This document shows positions 26,567 through 34,736 of a DNA stretch of 64,000 nucleotides, one piece after another. The notes under the pieces are model-generated. The model worked only from the letters and a program-made list of their open reading frames with translations. It made no database searches and was not told the DNA's origin. The number at the start of each line of letters is the position of its first letter. Positions within the stretch are counted from its first letter, which is position 1. The translations under genes were made by a program, and so were the position numbers. Source of the DNA: Flammeovirgaceae bacterium 311 (GTDB lineage: Bacteria > Bacteroidota > Bacteroidia > Cytophagales > Cyclobacteriaceae); the NCBI GenBank assembly GCA_000597885.1, contig CP004371.1, positions 5,081,001 through 5,145,000 on the forward strand, written 5' to 3'.

Positions 26567-27339
26567 AAGAACTTCTCTATCCGGTTATCGATCTTCAGGT
26601 AGTATACTCCTGTAGAAAGATTGCCAACATAGATCTCGTTGCCTTTGCCCTTCATTAATTGCTTACCGCCTGTGTCGGTTACTTCGTACTCTGTATCGCG
26701 ACTTAAGAATATTTTGTCGGAAGCACGGGTTGGCGCAAACGTAACTGGTTCCGTAGCAGAAGAAAACTCCTCTACATTGCTATAGTACATTTCGCCATCA
26801 TCCTGCAGAAATTTAATACGATAACGGTTGGTGCCGGAGGTGTGGCTAACGGCTGTGCTATACCGTGCCTGGTCAGGCTCGGTACTAACAGTACTCACCG
26901 GCATCCAGCGCTCGTTGTACCACTGTTCTATAAAGAATTTGCCTCCCTTTTGTTGGTTGTTGGTAGTCCAGCTTACGGCTGCGCTGTCAACATTAACAGC
27001 CAGGTATTTAAAGCCTGCCATTGCCCTTACCACCTGTGGATTGATGATTTTTGGCATACAGCCCTCGGTGTAAAGAATGCGGACCTCTACCGGTGCTTTG
27101 GTAGAAAGATGCGTAAGGTTGATGGTGTAAGCGCTTGAGCGTGGGTTCTGAAATACCAATTCACCATTTACATATACTTCCTGAGTACAGTAGTCTTTCA
27201 GATTAGTAGAGATGGGATTCTGTACATAGAGATTTTTGCCGTTGTACACGCCGGTGAGCACGAGCTCATTCTGCTGTGCAGCAAGCCCAAGGGCGTTGCC
27301 CAACAGCAGGCAAATTAATATAGATAGCCGGCGAATCAT
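26557..27339 (-). CDS. Secreted protein with type IX-like C-terminal tail
   Basis: 260 residues with signal peptide MIRRLSILICLLLGNALGLAAQ. Residues 25-110 form one beta domain (two Cys, DYCTQEVY and TEGCMPK); 115-195 resemble a fibronectin-like module (VSWTTNNQQKGGKFFIEQW...YRIKFLQDDG), and the last 55 residues, APTRASDKIFLS...LSTGVYYLKIDNRIEKFFKK, look like a short type IX secretion sorting domain. Function unknown; cell surface or matrix protein likely. Sorting is inferred only from the tail. Confidence 0.65.
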   Translation of the reverse strand: MIRRLSILICLLLGNALGLAAQQNELVLTGVYNGKNLYVQNPISTNLKDYCTQEVYVNGELVFQNPRSSAYTINLTHLSTKAPVEVRILYTEGCMPKIINPQVVRAMAGFKYLAVNVDSAAVSWTTNNQQKGGKFFIEQWYNERWMPVSTVSTEPDQARYSTAVSHTSGTNRYRIKFLQDDGEMYYSNVEEFSSATEPVTFAPTRASDKIFLSRDTEYEVTDTGGKQLMKGKGNEIYVGNLSTGVYYLKIDNRIEKFFKK

Positions 27340-27410
27340 GCTGTAAGATCCAGAATCTACTGAATATATAAAAGATGTAATGAAAAGCGTACATCTAATT
27401 TGCTACAGAT

Positions 27411-28652
27411 TTATTCAAAACGCAAGGATTCTACCGGATCTAAATTAGCGGCTTTGCGTGCAGGATAATAACCAGAGCTTAAACCTACCCCGATACAGAG
27501 GGTAACACCCATAATTATCCACAGCCAGGGAATCAAAAATACGCCTTCTCCCACCAGGGTGGAAACAAAGTTACCTATTAAAATTCCAAGAATAATACCG
27601 ATGAATCCGCCAATCAGGCAAATTACGATAGCTTCGATCAGAAACTGCTGGCGTATTTTCTGAGGGGTGGCGCCTAATGCTTTACGTACGCCTATCTCGC
27701 GGGTACGTTCCGTTACCGATACCATCATTATGTTCATCAGGCCGATGGAAGCACCCAGAAGCGTAATGATGCCAATGATAAAACCCCCAATTCTCATCAT
27801 GCTACTTGTTTCAGCCAGTTCTTCGGCAGCAGAAATATTGCGTTTTAACTCGAAGGAGTCGGGCTGGTTCAAAGGGTCCTGACGTATGGCCCGCATCAGG
27901 CCGGCGGCTTCGCCCATGGCATCTTCTATTTGTGCAGGGTTGTTAATCACTACCTCCACTGCATAAGACAGGGCCTGGTCTGTTGCAAAGCGGCTTGCAC
28001 CGGTTACCGGGATAAGCATAGCCCTGCCTGAACCACTGTTGCCACCCATTGAGCCTTTCTCTTCCATTACCCCGATTACACGGAAGCGGGTGTTGAGCAC
28101 CGTTATTTCTGCACCAACAGGATTCTGATTTTGTTCAAACAATGTTTCTCGTATGGTTGGGCCAATGATAACTGCATTGGTCGCATTTTGAATTTCGGTA
28201 GGTGTAAAATTCCTGCCATCGCTTAATGAATAGCCGGAGAGTTCCAGGAAATTTTCGTCGGCCCCTGTCACTACCATATTGGGATTGGTTTTCTTTGAGC
28301 CGTATTTAGCTTCGGCATTGTACGTTATCAGGGTGCTGATAGATACTTTAGCTGGCACTGTATAATAGTCTTTAAAGCGGTTGGCCTCAAAAAAGCTTAC
28401 CTCCGGAAAACTTTTTTCCTGCCGGCCTTCAGACCTGCGCTGCCTGCCCGTTTCTACTCTTTCTATGGTGAATGCATTGGCACCCAGGTCTGCAAAATTG
28501 TTGCTGATCGAAGCCTGGAGCCCGTCAATGGCAGTAAGAATACCCACTAAGGCTGTAATACCTATAGCTACGATGGCGGCTGTTAAAATACTCCGGAGCA
28601 TATTGCCCCTTACAGACCGCAATCCTTCAAATATATTTTCTTTAAAATTCAA
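27411..28652 (-). CDS. ABC transporter permease, MacB/FtsX type
   Basis: 413 residues. The topology is that of MacB: one N-terminal membrane helix ([20 protein letters not shown], about 18-40), a periplasmic domain up to residue 280, then three membrane helices ([70 protein letters not shown]). The [15 protein letters not shown] and [15 protein letters not shown] motifs are diagnostic of the FtsX-like permease family. Such proteins export lipoproteins, peptides or drugs, or transmit signals. No ATPase gene is adjacent, so its partner is elsewhere. Confidence 0.92.
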   Translation of the reverse strand: MNFKENIFEGLRSVRGNMLRSILTAAIVAIGITALVGILTAIDGLQASISNNFADLGANAFTIERVETGRQRRSEGRQEKSFPEVSFFEANRFKDYYTVPAKVSISTLITYNAEAKYGSKKTNPNMVVTGADENFLELSGYSLSDGRNFTPTEIQNATNAVIIGPTIRETLFEQNQNPVGAEITVLNTRFRVIGVMEEKGSMGGNSGSGRAMLIPVTGASRFATDQALSYAVEVVINNPAQIEDAMGEAAGLMRAIRQDPLNQPDSFELKRNISAAEELAETSSMMRIGGFIIGIITLLGASIGLMNIMMVSVTERTREIGVRKALGATPQKIRQQFLIEAIVICLIGGFIGIILGILIGNFVSTLVGEGVFLIPWLWIIMGVTLCIGVGLSSGYYPARKAANLDPVESLRFE

Positions 28653-28753
28653 ATCAGTATGGGGTTACCAGTAAAATGGCCCCGCACAACAGTGTCGGGA
28701 AGGATTCCATTATTCAACTTATTTTCCGAACTTTAAATTAACAACTTGAGTCT

Positions 28754-28761
28754 TAACTTTG
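28754..28761 (+). promoter_or_regulatory. Bacteroidota -7 box before the gene at 28811
   Basis: TAACTTTG matches TAnnTTTG, 49 bases before the ATG. The -33 position has only TTTA, so the promoter may be moderate. Confidence 0.4.
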
Positions 28762-28810
28762 TATAACTTTTACATAAAAGCCGTTAATAAGGGTATAACC
28801 GGTCATCAAT

Positions 28811-30070
28811 ATGCATAAACTTCTCCTTACGCTGGCATTGCTGCTGATCTCTTTTGTGAGTCAGGCCTCTTATATACTAATTCCCATGGATGGTAAGCAA
28901 ACGAATCATCTGAAAGCTTATGGCATTGCTTACTGGGCCCTGGAGAACGGGCAGGAGGTGGAGTGGCTACTGAATTACCGTGGAGGCAGCTTTATGTGCA
29001 GCTGGAATCAGAAAACAGAAAATGAGTTGGTGATACGCGGCGTTAGCTATGAAGTAATCTCCAATGCCAACGGCAGCCAGATACAGGCAGAAATTGCCAG
29101 TCCGGCTACCAACCAGGATGTGATGAAGCTGGAAAAAGCTCCTAAAATCGCCGTTTATTCTCCAAAGAGCAAGCAGCCCTGGGACGATGCCGTTACCCTG
29201 GTATTGACTTATGCCGAAATACCCTATGATATTGTTTTTGATGATGAGCTACTGAATGGCGATCTGCCCAAATATGACTGGCTGCACCTGCACCACGAAG
29301 ATTTTACCGGGCAGTATGGTAAATTCTTTGCCATCTACCGAAACGAGTCCTGGTACCGCCAGCAGCAGCAGGAATATGAAGATGTTGCCCGCCGCCATGG
29401 TTACAGCAAAGTATCGCTCATGAAACTGGGCGTGGTGAAAAAGATCCGGGAGTTCGTAACAGGTGGCGGCTTTCTGTTTGCCATGTGCTCTGCCACCGAT
29501 ACCTACGATATTGCCCTGGCTGCCGATGGTGTTGATATTGTAGCAGAGATGTACGATGGCGATCCGGCTGATCCTGCTGCCCAGCAGAAGCTGGATTTTG
29601 AAAACACCTTTGCTTTTCAAAACTTTTTGCTGGAGCGCAACCCGCTTACCTATGAGTACAGCAATATTGATATGCAGCCCAGGGAGCGTGGCCTAAGTGA
29701 GCAAAATGATTTCTTCCAGCTGTTTGAGTTTTCAGCAAAGTGGGACCCTGTACCCACCATGCTTACACAAAATCATCAGAATACAGTAAAAGGCTTTCTG
29801 GGCCAGACCACCTCGTTCCGGAACGGGCTTGTAAAGCCCGACGTGCTGGTACTGGGAGAAAACAAAACCGCCAATGAGGCTAAATACATCCACGGCATTT
29901 TCGGGAAAGGTTTCTGGACCTTTTATGGCGGACACGATCCGGAAGACTACCAGCATATTGTTGGAGAGGAGCCTACAGACCTTAACCTGCACCCCAACTC
30001 ACCCGGGTACCGCCTGATCCTGAATAACATTCTGTTCCCGGCTGCCAAAAAGAAAAAGCAAAAAACCTGA
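28811..30070 (+). CDS. Conserved secreted Bacteroidota protein (sometimes labelled asparagine synthetase B)
   Basis: 419 residues with a short signal peptide (MHKLLLTLALLLISFVSQAS). Begins YILIPMDGKQTNHLKAYGIAYWALENGQEVEWLLNYRGGSF and later holds GGGFLFAMCSATDTYDIALAADGVDIV, where the FAMCSA segment recalls the nucleophile elbow of class I amidotransferase-like folds (GATase). The C-terminus has GFWTFYGGHDPEDYQHIVGEEPTDLNLHPNSPGYRLILNN. Similar proteins carry an asparagine synthetase label in databases, which I think is not supported by any synthetase motif here. Real function unknown; envelope location likely. Confidence 0.7.
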   Translation: MHKLLLTLALLLISFVSQASYILIPMDGKQTNHLKAYGIAYWALENGQEVEWLLNYRGGSFMCSWNQKTENELVIRGVSYEVISNANGSQIQAEIASPATNQDVMKLEKAPKIAVYSPKSKQPWDDAVTLVLTYAEIPYDIVFDDELLNGDLPKYDWLHLHHEDFTGQYGKFFAIYRNESWYRQQQQEYEDVARRHGYSKVSLMKLGVVKKIREFVTGGGFLFAMCSATDTYDIALAADGVDIVAEMYDGDPADPAAQQKLDFENTFAFQNFLLERNPLTYEYSNIDMQPRERGLSEQNDFFQLFEFSAKWDPVPTMLTQNHQNTVKGFLGQTTSFRNGLVKPDVLVLGENKTANEAKYIHGIFGKGFWTFYGGHDPEDYQHIVGEEPTDLNLHPNSPGYRLILNNILFPAAKKKKQKT

Positions 30071-30149
30071 TAGTGCTAATTTCTTGGTAAAGGGAAGTAC
30101 TGTACTGTTTTACGCTTGGGTCTCCTGTTAACAATTTTTTGAGCTCAGT

Positions 30150-30713
30150 ATGAACATACGCGTATTGATCCTGCCGGTGGTACTATTTTTACTGCTGACT
30201 CTTCCCCATGTAGCAAGTGCCCAAAGAAATTTCTCACAGAAAAGGGAATATAAGAATTCCCTGTACCTTGAACTGGGGGGGATGGGGCCTTACTACTCTC
30301 TTAACCTGGATCATTTGATCAGCAGGAGAAAAAATGATCGTTTGTTCAGACATAGAAAAAAAGTAATATACAGTTACCGCCTTGGTTTTTCTGTACTACC
30401 ATCACTGGTTTCTGTTCCTTTAGGACTTAGTCTTATCACAGCCCCGGCCAGAAATCACCATGCTGAATTATCCGTAGGCATAGCCCCCCTTCTGAAAAAT
30501 CCTTTCAGCATCTTTGATGAAGGAAAAAGCATAGACAAATTGATGTTAATTGGGGTGGGGGTTGGATATCGTTATCAGAAGCCCGAACCAGGTCTTTTCC
30601 TGACAATTGGTATCAGGCCTGTTATGCGGGTAGATCCCTCTTCGGGAGATACCTGGAAAATAGAGAAGAATATGTTGCATTCAGGCTATCTGGGTATTGG
30701 CTTAACTCTTTAA
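30150..30713 (+). CDS. Small outer-membrane barrel-like protein, unknown function
   Basis: 187 residues with signal peptide (MNIRVLILPVVLFLLLTLPHVASAQ). The mature part shows alternating beta strands (NSLYLELGGMGPYYSLNLDHL, YSYRLGFSVLPSL, LMLIGVGVGYRYQ, LFLTIGIRPVMRV) and ends SGYLGIGLTL. It resembles small 8-stranded barrels of Bacteroidota, but no family can be named. Single gene with its own terminator. Confidence 0.65.
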   Translation: MNIRVLILPVVLFLLLTLPHVASAQRNFSQKREYKNSLYLELGGMGPYYSLNLDHLISRRKNDRLFRHRKKVIYSYRLGFSVLPSLVSVPLGLSLITAPARNHHAELSVGIAPLLKNPFSIFDEGKSIDKLMLIGVGVGYRYQKPEPGLFLTIGIRPVMRVDPSSGDTWKIEKNMLHSGYLGIGLTL

Positions 30714-30739
30714 GACAAATATGGCTTGCACCAAAGCAG

Positions 30740-30775
30740 AAAGCCCTCCGGTAATACCGGGAGGGCTTTACTTTT
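30740..30775 (+). terminator. Intrinsic terminator
   Basis: AAAGCCCTCC (30740-30749) pairs with GGAGGGCTTT (30760-30769) around GGTAATACCG, followed by ACTTTTTC. The next 200 bases up to 30964 hold nothing I can support. Confidence 0.85.
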
Positions 30776-30964
30776 TCATGCAATTGAATATGGTCTCTTT
30801 GTTTTAGGTAGTTCATTGATGCCATTTCAGTCATCAATGAATAAGTCATTTACAAGTTTTTCAGCTGTTCACCACCACGGCCGGCGGCAAGGGGATCATT
30901 TTAGTTGAGATACCAAATCTACGGTACTGGATTGTCTGCCCTATAGTAGCCAAATCTGCTATCC

Positions 30965-30990
30965 CACATTTAGCACATTAGCTAAATGTG
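30965..30990 (-). terminator. Hairpin at the end of the sulfur operon
   Basis: On the minus strand CACATTTAGC pairs perfectly with GCTAAATGTG around a 6-base loop, overlapping the cysH stop codon. There is no T-run after it, so it may act as an RNA 3' end stabiliser rather than a classic terminator. Confidence 0.4.
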
Positions 30991-31641
30991 TAATCCACAT
31001 TCTGTTTTGGCGGAGTCTTTCCAGCGGCCACTGCGTCCGTTGCCTTTGGTCGTGCAGTGGAAGCAGCCGATAGAGTCGTAACCTGCCTCCACCATGGGGT
31101 GGGTAGGCAGGTCCCAGATCTGCATGTAGAGCATAACCTCTTCCTGGGTCATGTCAATGATGGGATGAAACTTCAGGATATCCTGCTTGCGCTCCCACAC
31201 CTTCATGTTCACGCGGTTGGCGTTCTGGAAGCGTAGCAGTCCGGAAACCCACACATCGTAATTCTTTTGCAGCTCCTCTACCGGGCGTACCTTGTTAATG
31301 TAGCAGCACAGGTCCTGGTTGTACCGCCAGGTTTCGTTCTCTGTAGTAAAGCGATATTTACGTTCCTCGGCCTGAACGTCAATAATGTTCAGATTCAATA
31401 GTGCTGCCACCTGGTTTTTATAATCAAGGGTTTCCTTGAAATGATAACCGGTATCTAAAAAATACACAGGCATGCCAGGCTTCACCCGGCTTAGCATGTG
31501 CAGGAGTACCACAGCTGTGCTACCAAAGGAAGAAGTAAATAAGATTTTCTGCTCATCCTGTACGTTGAACAACTCCCTAAGCCGCTCCTCTGGCATAAGC
31601 TTATCAAAGTGTTCGTTCAACGAATCTATTTCAGCTATCAT
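30982..31641 (-). CDS. cysH: Assimilatory adenylyl-sulfate / PAPS reductase
   Basis: 219 residues. N-terminal nucleotide loop TSSFGSTAVVLLHML (SSFG motif), FLDTGYHFKET, then NQDLCCYINKVRP (Cys112-Cys113) and IGCFHCTTKG (Cys193, Cys196), the four-Cys set that binds a [4Fe-4S] cluster in APS-using enzymes, and the catalytic Cys215 in KTECGLH. It reduces APS (or PAPS) to sulfite. It is the last gene of the sulfur operon, 13 bases after the siroheme gene. The Cys motif favours APS as substrate. Confidence 0.94.
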   Translation of the reverse strand: MIAEIDSLNEHFDKLMPEERLRELFNVQDEQKILFTSSFGSTAVVLLHMLSRVKPGMPVYFLDTGYHFKETLDYKNQVAALLNLNIIDVQAEERKYRFTTENETWRYNQDLCCYINKVRPVEELQKNYDVWVSGLLRFQNANRVNMKVWERKQDILKFHPIIDMTQEEVMLYMQIWDLPTHPMVEAGYDSIGCFHCTTKGNGRSGRWKDSAKTECGLHI

Positions 31642-31654
31642 CTTGTATCGTAAT

Positions 31655-32263
31655 TTAACTGTTCGTTTTTTCTACCAGACTGGCAGTATGTTCATTCAGC
31701 ACCCTGACTTTTTCCTGAAAATCGCCCTTCAAGGTATTTCTTAACTGCTGCAGGTTGTGCAGCAGCAGGTCTACATCTTCAGGCACGGCCTCTTCCAGCA
31801 ACTCCCTGAAACGTTTGGCAAAAGTGGGAGACTTGCCATTGGTTGAGATACCAATTTTCAGATCACCCTTCTTTACCGTAGAACCCAGGTAAAAATCACA
31901 GAGGTCGGGGGTATCGGCCACATTGGTAAGTATGCCTCTTTCCTTAGCCTGTGCACGTATCTGGATGTGCGTTTCGCGGCTGTCTGTAGCCAAGATCAGC
32001 ACATCCACACCATTCAGGTCTTGTGGCTCAAAGCTTCGCTGCACCAGCTTTACACTGGGGTGCTGTTCGGCTATTGCTGCAATTTCAGGTTTGATGGTAG
32101 TGCCTACCAAAGTAACCTGTGCACCGGGGTTGTTTTTGAGCAGTGCTTCCAGTTTCTCCAGGCCTACATTGCCACCGCCTACAATCAGCAGGTGCAGCTG
32201 GTCTATCTTTAAAAAGATAGGAAACAGCAGATTTCCTTCCCGCGAACCTGTTTCTGTGCTCAT
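31655..32263 (-). CDS. Precorrin-2 dehydrogenase / siroheme synthase, N-terminal type
   Basis: 202 residues, the length of a stand-alone Met8/CysG-N protein. Rossmann motif LHLLIVGGGNVGLEKLEALL at about 24-43, LILATDSRETH, TPDLCDFYLGSTVKKGDLKIGISTNGKSP with the conserved Asp and Ser-Pro. It oxidises precorrin-2 to sirohydrochlorin and inserts iron, giving the siroheme used by the sulfite reductase just upstream. There is no methyltransferase domain, so uroporphyrinogen methylation must come from another gene. Confidence 0.9.
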   Translation of the reverse strand: MSTETGSREGNLLFPIFLKIDQLHLLIVGGGNVGLEKLEALLKNNPGAQVTLVGTTIKPEIAAIAEQHPSVKLVQRSFEPQDLNGVDVLILATDSRETHIQIRAQAKERGILTNVADTPDLCDFYLGSTVKKGDLKIGISTNGKSPTFAKRFRELLEEAVPEDVDLLLHNLQQLRNTLKGDFQEKVRVLNEHTASLVEKTNS

Positions 32264-32280
32264 AAACTTTTATTTTTCAG

Positions 32281-32315
32281 GAGCCCGGGCAGGGAAGATC
32301 CCCACCCGGGCCTGT
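32281..32315 (-). repeat. GC-rich hairpin between sulfite reductase and siroheme genes
   Basis: GCCCGGG arms at 32283 and 32304 with GGGA/TTCC pairs inside form a long stem on the minus strand. It lacks a T-run directly after it, so it probably tunes RNA stability or partial termination within the operon. Confidence 0.45.
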
Positions 32316-32340
32316 GTACTCAATGCTAAACTTGCTCCTT

Positions 32341-34512
32341 TTATGCTTTGTAGTAGGTGTCAATTACTACCTTATCTTTGGCCTCATTGGCGAGTGCTAC
32401 CTGCTCCTGGCGTTTTGCAATTACATTGGCAAGGAAAGCATCAGCCTGTTGCATATAGGCTTGTGCAAAGCCGGCTTCCGGCTCATTTTTGTTGATCTGT
32501 AGTACCAGCTCTTCAAAAGGCTGCTCCAGGGCAAAATCTCCGGTCAGGAAATAATGTGTATGGAAATCGTTAATAATACCCTGGTGTGTATTGCAGTGTA
32601 CATCTTTACTTAGCAGCAGTGCTTTGGCGCCAATGATAAAGGTGCTGTAGGCATGGTAAATGGCATCGGCATAACGTCCGGCTTCGAAAGCTCTCCTGGA
32701 AAACAGGAAGCGCTCCTGGGCATCCGTAATAATGGTGCCTACCACATCGTAGCTCACGCCGGCGCACTCACCCATTCCAATTTCAGGAATAAAGTTTTCA
32801 TCATGGCCCCAGTCAACATAATCGCTGGGCACCAGCTTGTTCAGGTCGGCCAGTGGCTTCAGCAGGCCGTAGAAGTGCATTTTACCTTTGCGGGCTACGT
32901 AGTCGTTAAAGTACTCGCCTTCGCTGGCATTGGCATCATAATCATCCAGAATCAGGCGGAAGGCATCTTTGATTTTTTTTGTAGGCAGCTTGATGATCTT
33001 TTCAGCTACATAGCCTTTGCCGGAAGGATCTACGCCACCGCCCAGTACTACCTGCATGGCTGGCACAACCAGTTCTCCATGCTTGATGGAGCTGCCATGT
33101 AAACCAATGCTGGCGGCCATGTGCTGACCGCAGGAGTTCATACAGCCGCTGATTTTGATATCGATGCGGGTGTTGCCAATGAGTTCAGGATACTCTTCTT
33201 TCAGAAGTGTTTCCAGCTCCTGTGCAACGCCGGTGCTGTTGGTAACGCCCAGGTTGCAGGTATCTGTACCAGGGCAGGCGGTAATATCGGTAATGGTGCC
33301 AAAGCCAGGCTCTGCTAGTCCCAATTCGTCAAGTCGAGTATATAGATATGGTAGCGCTTCAGGGCGTACGTATTTCAGCATCAGGCCCTGGTTAATGGTA
33401 ACCCTGATGTCGTTGGCAGCCACGCCTTCCTCTACCAGCGCAGCCAGTGCTTTGGCTGTGGCAGAAGAGATATTGCCTAGCTCCAGCTTGATGTTAACCG
33501 CATAAAATCCCCTTTGCTTTTGCTCAAAAAGGTTCAGGCGCTTCCACTGCTCAAATCTTGCCACATCTGTAATTTCCACCTGAGGGAAATCTACGGCAGC
33601 AGGAATTTCGGGCTGCTCTACCAGCGTGCGGTCTACTTTAAAGCTTTTGTCCGGAATGGCAGTGTACTCCTGCTCAATCAGCTCTTTGTACTGATCCAGC
33701 GTAATGCCGCGCTTAGGGTCCAGCAAAAATTTCAGACGGGCCTTCATACGCTTTTCGCGCTCGCCCAGGCGGTCAAAAACACGCAGGGCAGCGTTCATGA
33801 ATGGGATGATCTTATCCTCATGCAGGAACTCAAAAGCAGTTTCGGCAATGAAAGGCTGTGCACCCAGGCCACCGCCCACCACTACTTTAAAGCCCCGTAT
33901 TTCCTCGCCGTTCTCGATCTTGATTTTTGGAATAAAACCAAAGTCGTGGAAGTAGGTATAGGCGGAGTCTTTGTCGCTGGAGGAGAAAGCTATTTTAATT
34001 TTACGGCCCATGTCCTGGCAAATAGGGTTGCGCAGGAAGTAACGAAAGGTAGCCTCTGCATAAGGTGCCACATCAAACAGCTCGTCAGGATCTATGCCTG
34101 CAATATCAGAAGCCGTAACGTTACGAACTGTATTTCCGCAGGCTTCTTTGGTAGTTACGCCCACCTCTTCCAGCTTTGCCCACATGGCAGGGGTATCTTC
34201 CAGGTGCACAAAGTGCAGCTGAATGTTCTGGCGGGTAGTGGTGTGCAGGTTGCCGTTGGTGTAATCTTCGGAGATCTCGGCAATACGTACCAACTGCGGG
34301 GTAGTTAGTTTGCCATAAGGTATTTTGATGCGGAACATCTGTACCCCCAGCTGGCGCTGGCCGTACACACCGCGGGTAAGGCGAAACGATTTAAAACGCT
34401 CTTCAAGGATCTGCCCTGTTTTAAAAGCATTGATCTTCTGCTGCAGATCAATAATATCGGCCTTGGCAGCCTCTGAAATCTTGTTGGAAAGTGGTAGTGT
34501 ATCTTGTGACAT
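32341..34512 (-). CDS. Siroheme nitrite/sulfite reductase with C-terminal HEPN-like domain
   Basis: 723 residues. Residues 1-560 are the duplicated ferredoxin-type sulfite/nitrite reductase: LTRGVYGQRQLGVQMFRIKIP, GNLHTTTRQNIQLHFV, GNTVRNVTASDIAG, and the siroheme/[4Fe-4S] cysteines Cys413, Cys419, Cys457, Cys461 (ACPGTDTCNLGV and SGCMNSCGQH). About 130 extra residues (590-723) form a helical domain ITDAQERFLFSRRAFEAGRYADAIYHAYSTFIIGAKALLL that resembles HEPN; usual enzymes stop near 560-590. The neighbours (cysH, siroheme synthase, metZ, a ferredoxin) point to sulfite reduction rather than nitrite. Expression is probably controlled by the Cys-rich leader and terminator just upstream. Confidence 0.92.
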   Translation of the reverse strand: MSQDTLPLSNKISEAAKADIIDLQQKINAFKTGQILEERFKSFRLTRGVYGQRQLGVQMFRIKIPYGKLTTPQLVRIAEISEDYTNGNLHTTTRQNIQLHFVHLEDTPAMWAKLEEVGVTTKEACGNTVRNVTASDIAGIDPDELFDVAPYAEATFRYFLRNPICQDMGRKIKIAFSSSDKDSAYTYFHDFGFIPKIKIENGEEIRGFKVVVGGGLGAQPFIAETAFEFLHEDKIIPFMNAALRVFDRLGEREKRMKARLKFLLDPKRGITLDQYKELIEQEYTAIPDKSFKVDRTLVEQPEIPAAVDFPQVEITDVARFEQWKRLNLFEQKQRGFYAVNIKLELGNISSATAKALAALVEEGVAANDIRVTINQGLMLKYVRPEALPYLYTRLDELGLAEPGFGTITDITACPGTDTCNLGVTNSTGVAQELETLLKEEYPELIGNTRIDIKISGCMNSCGQHMAASIGLHGSSIKHGELVVPAMQVVLGGGVDPSGKGYVAEKIIKLPTKKIKDAFRLILDDYDANASEGEYFNDYVARKGKMHFYGLLKPLADLNKLVPSDYVDWGHDENFIPEIGMGECAGVSYDVVGTIITDAQERFLFSRRAFEAGRYADAIYHAYSTFIIGAKALLLSKDVHCNTHQGIINDFHTHYFLTGDFALEQPFEELVLQINKNEPEAGFAQAYMQQADAFLANVIAKRQEQVALANEAKDKVVIDTYYKA

Positions 34513-34541
34513 GGGAGTTGATTTTCTTTGTTTTAGGTAGT

Positions 34542-34573
34542 AAAAAGCCCCGGCGACATATCCGCTGAGGCTT
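34542..34573 (-). terminator. Attenuator terminator between Cys leader 2 and sulfite reductase
   Basis: On the minus strand AAGCCTCAGCG pairs with CGCCGGGGCTT (10 pairs, one mismatch, one G-U) around GATATGT, followed by TTTTT. It ends 30 bases before the sulfite reductase ATG and starts 28 bases after the stop of a Cys-rich ORF. AAAAGC at the end of that ORF (34605-34610) could pair with GCTTTT of the terminator, a possible weak antiterminator. Confidence 0.7.
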
Positions 34574-34600
34574 CTCTATTTCTTTCTTCTGGAATATAGA

Positions 34601-34735
34601 TTACGCTTTTAGCCGGATAGTCCTTTGGATGCCTGCCTGTTTACAACACATGCAACAGCAAGACTCATAACAACAAGCATTACAACACTGATTTTGTGTT
34701 TTGAAAAGGGGGCTATGTGGATTAAAAAGCAGCAT
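34601..34735 (-). CDS. Cys-rich leader peptide 2 (putative cysteine attenuator)
   Basis: 44 codons. The ATG (34735) comes one base after the metZ-like stop (TAA t ATG), so ribosomes could pass directly from metZ. Residues 17-31 read CCNACCYESCCCMCC: nine Cys in fifteen codons (34643-34687), followed by 13 ordinary residues and TAA at 34601. An intrinsic terminator lies between it and the sulfite reductase gene. In known attenuators, a run of codons for the pathway's end product makes the ribosome stall when that amino acid is scarce and prevents the terminator; here the product is cysteine. The ORF and hairpin are seen; regulation is inferred. A metal-binding mini-protein is the alternative. 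Confidence 0.6.
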   Translation of the reverse strand: MLLFNPHSPLFKTQNQCCNACCYESCCCMCCKQAGIQRTIRLKA

Positions 34736-34736
34736 A

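Noticed and set aside
33514..34308. 264-codon plus-strand frame over sulfite reductase
   Set aside because: Antisense to a motif-rich enzyme; no start signals or homology sense.
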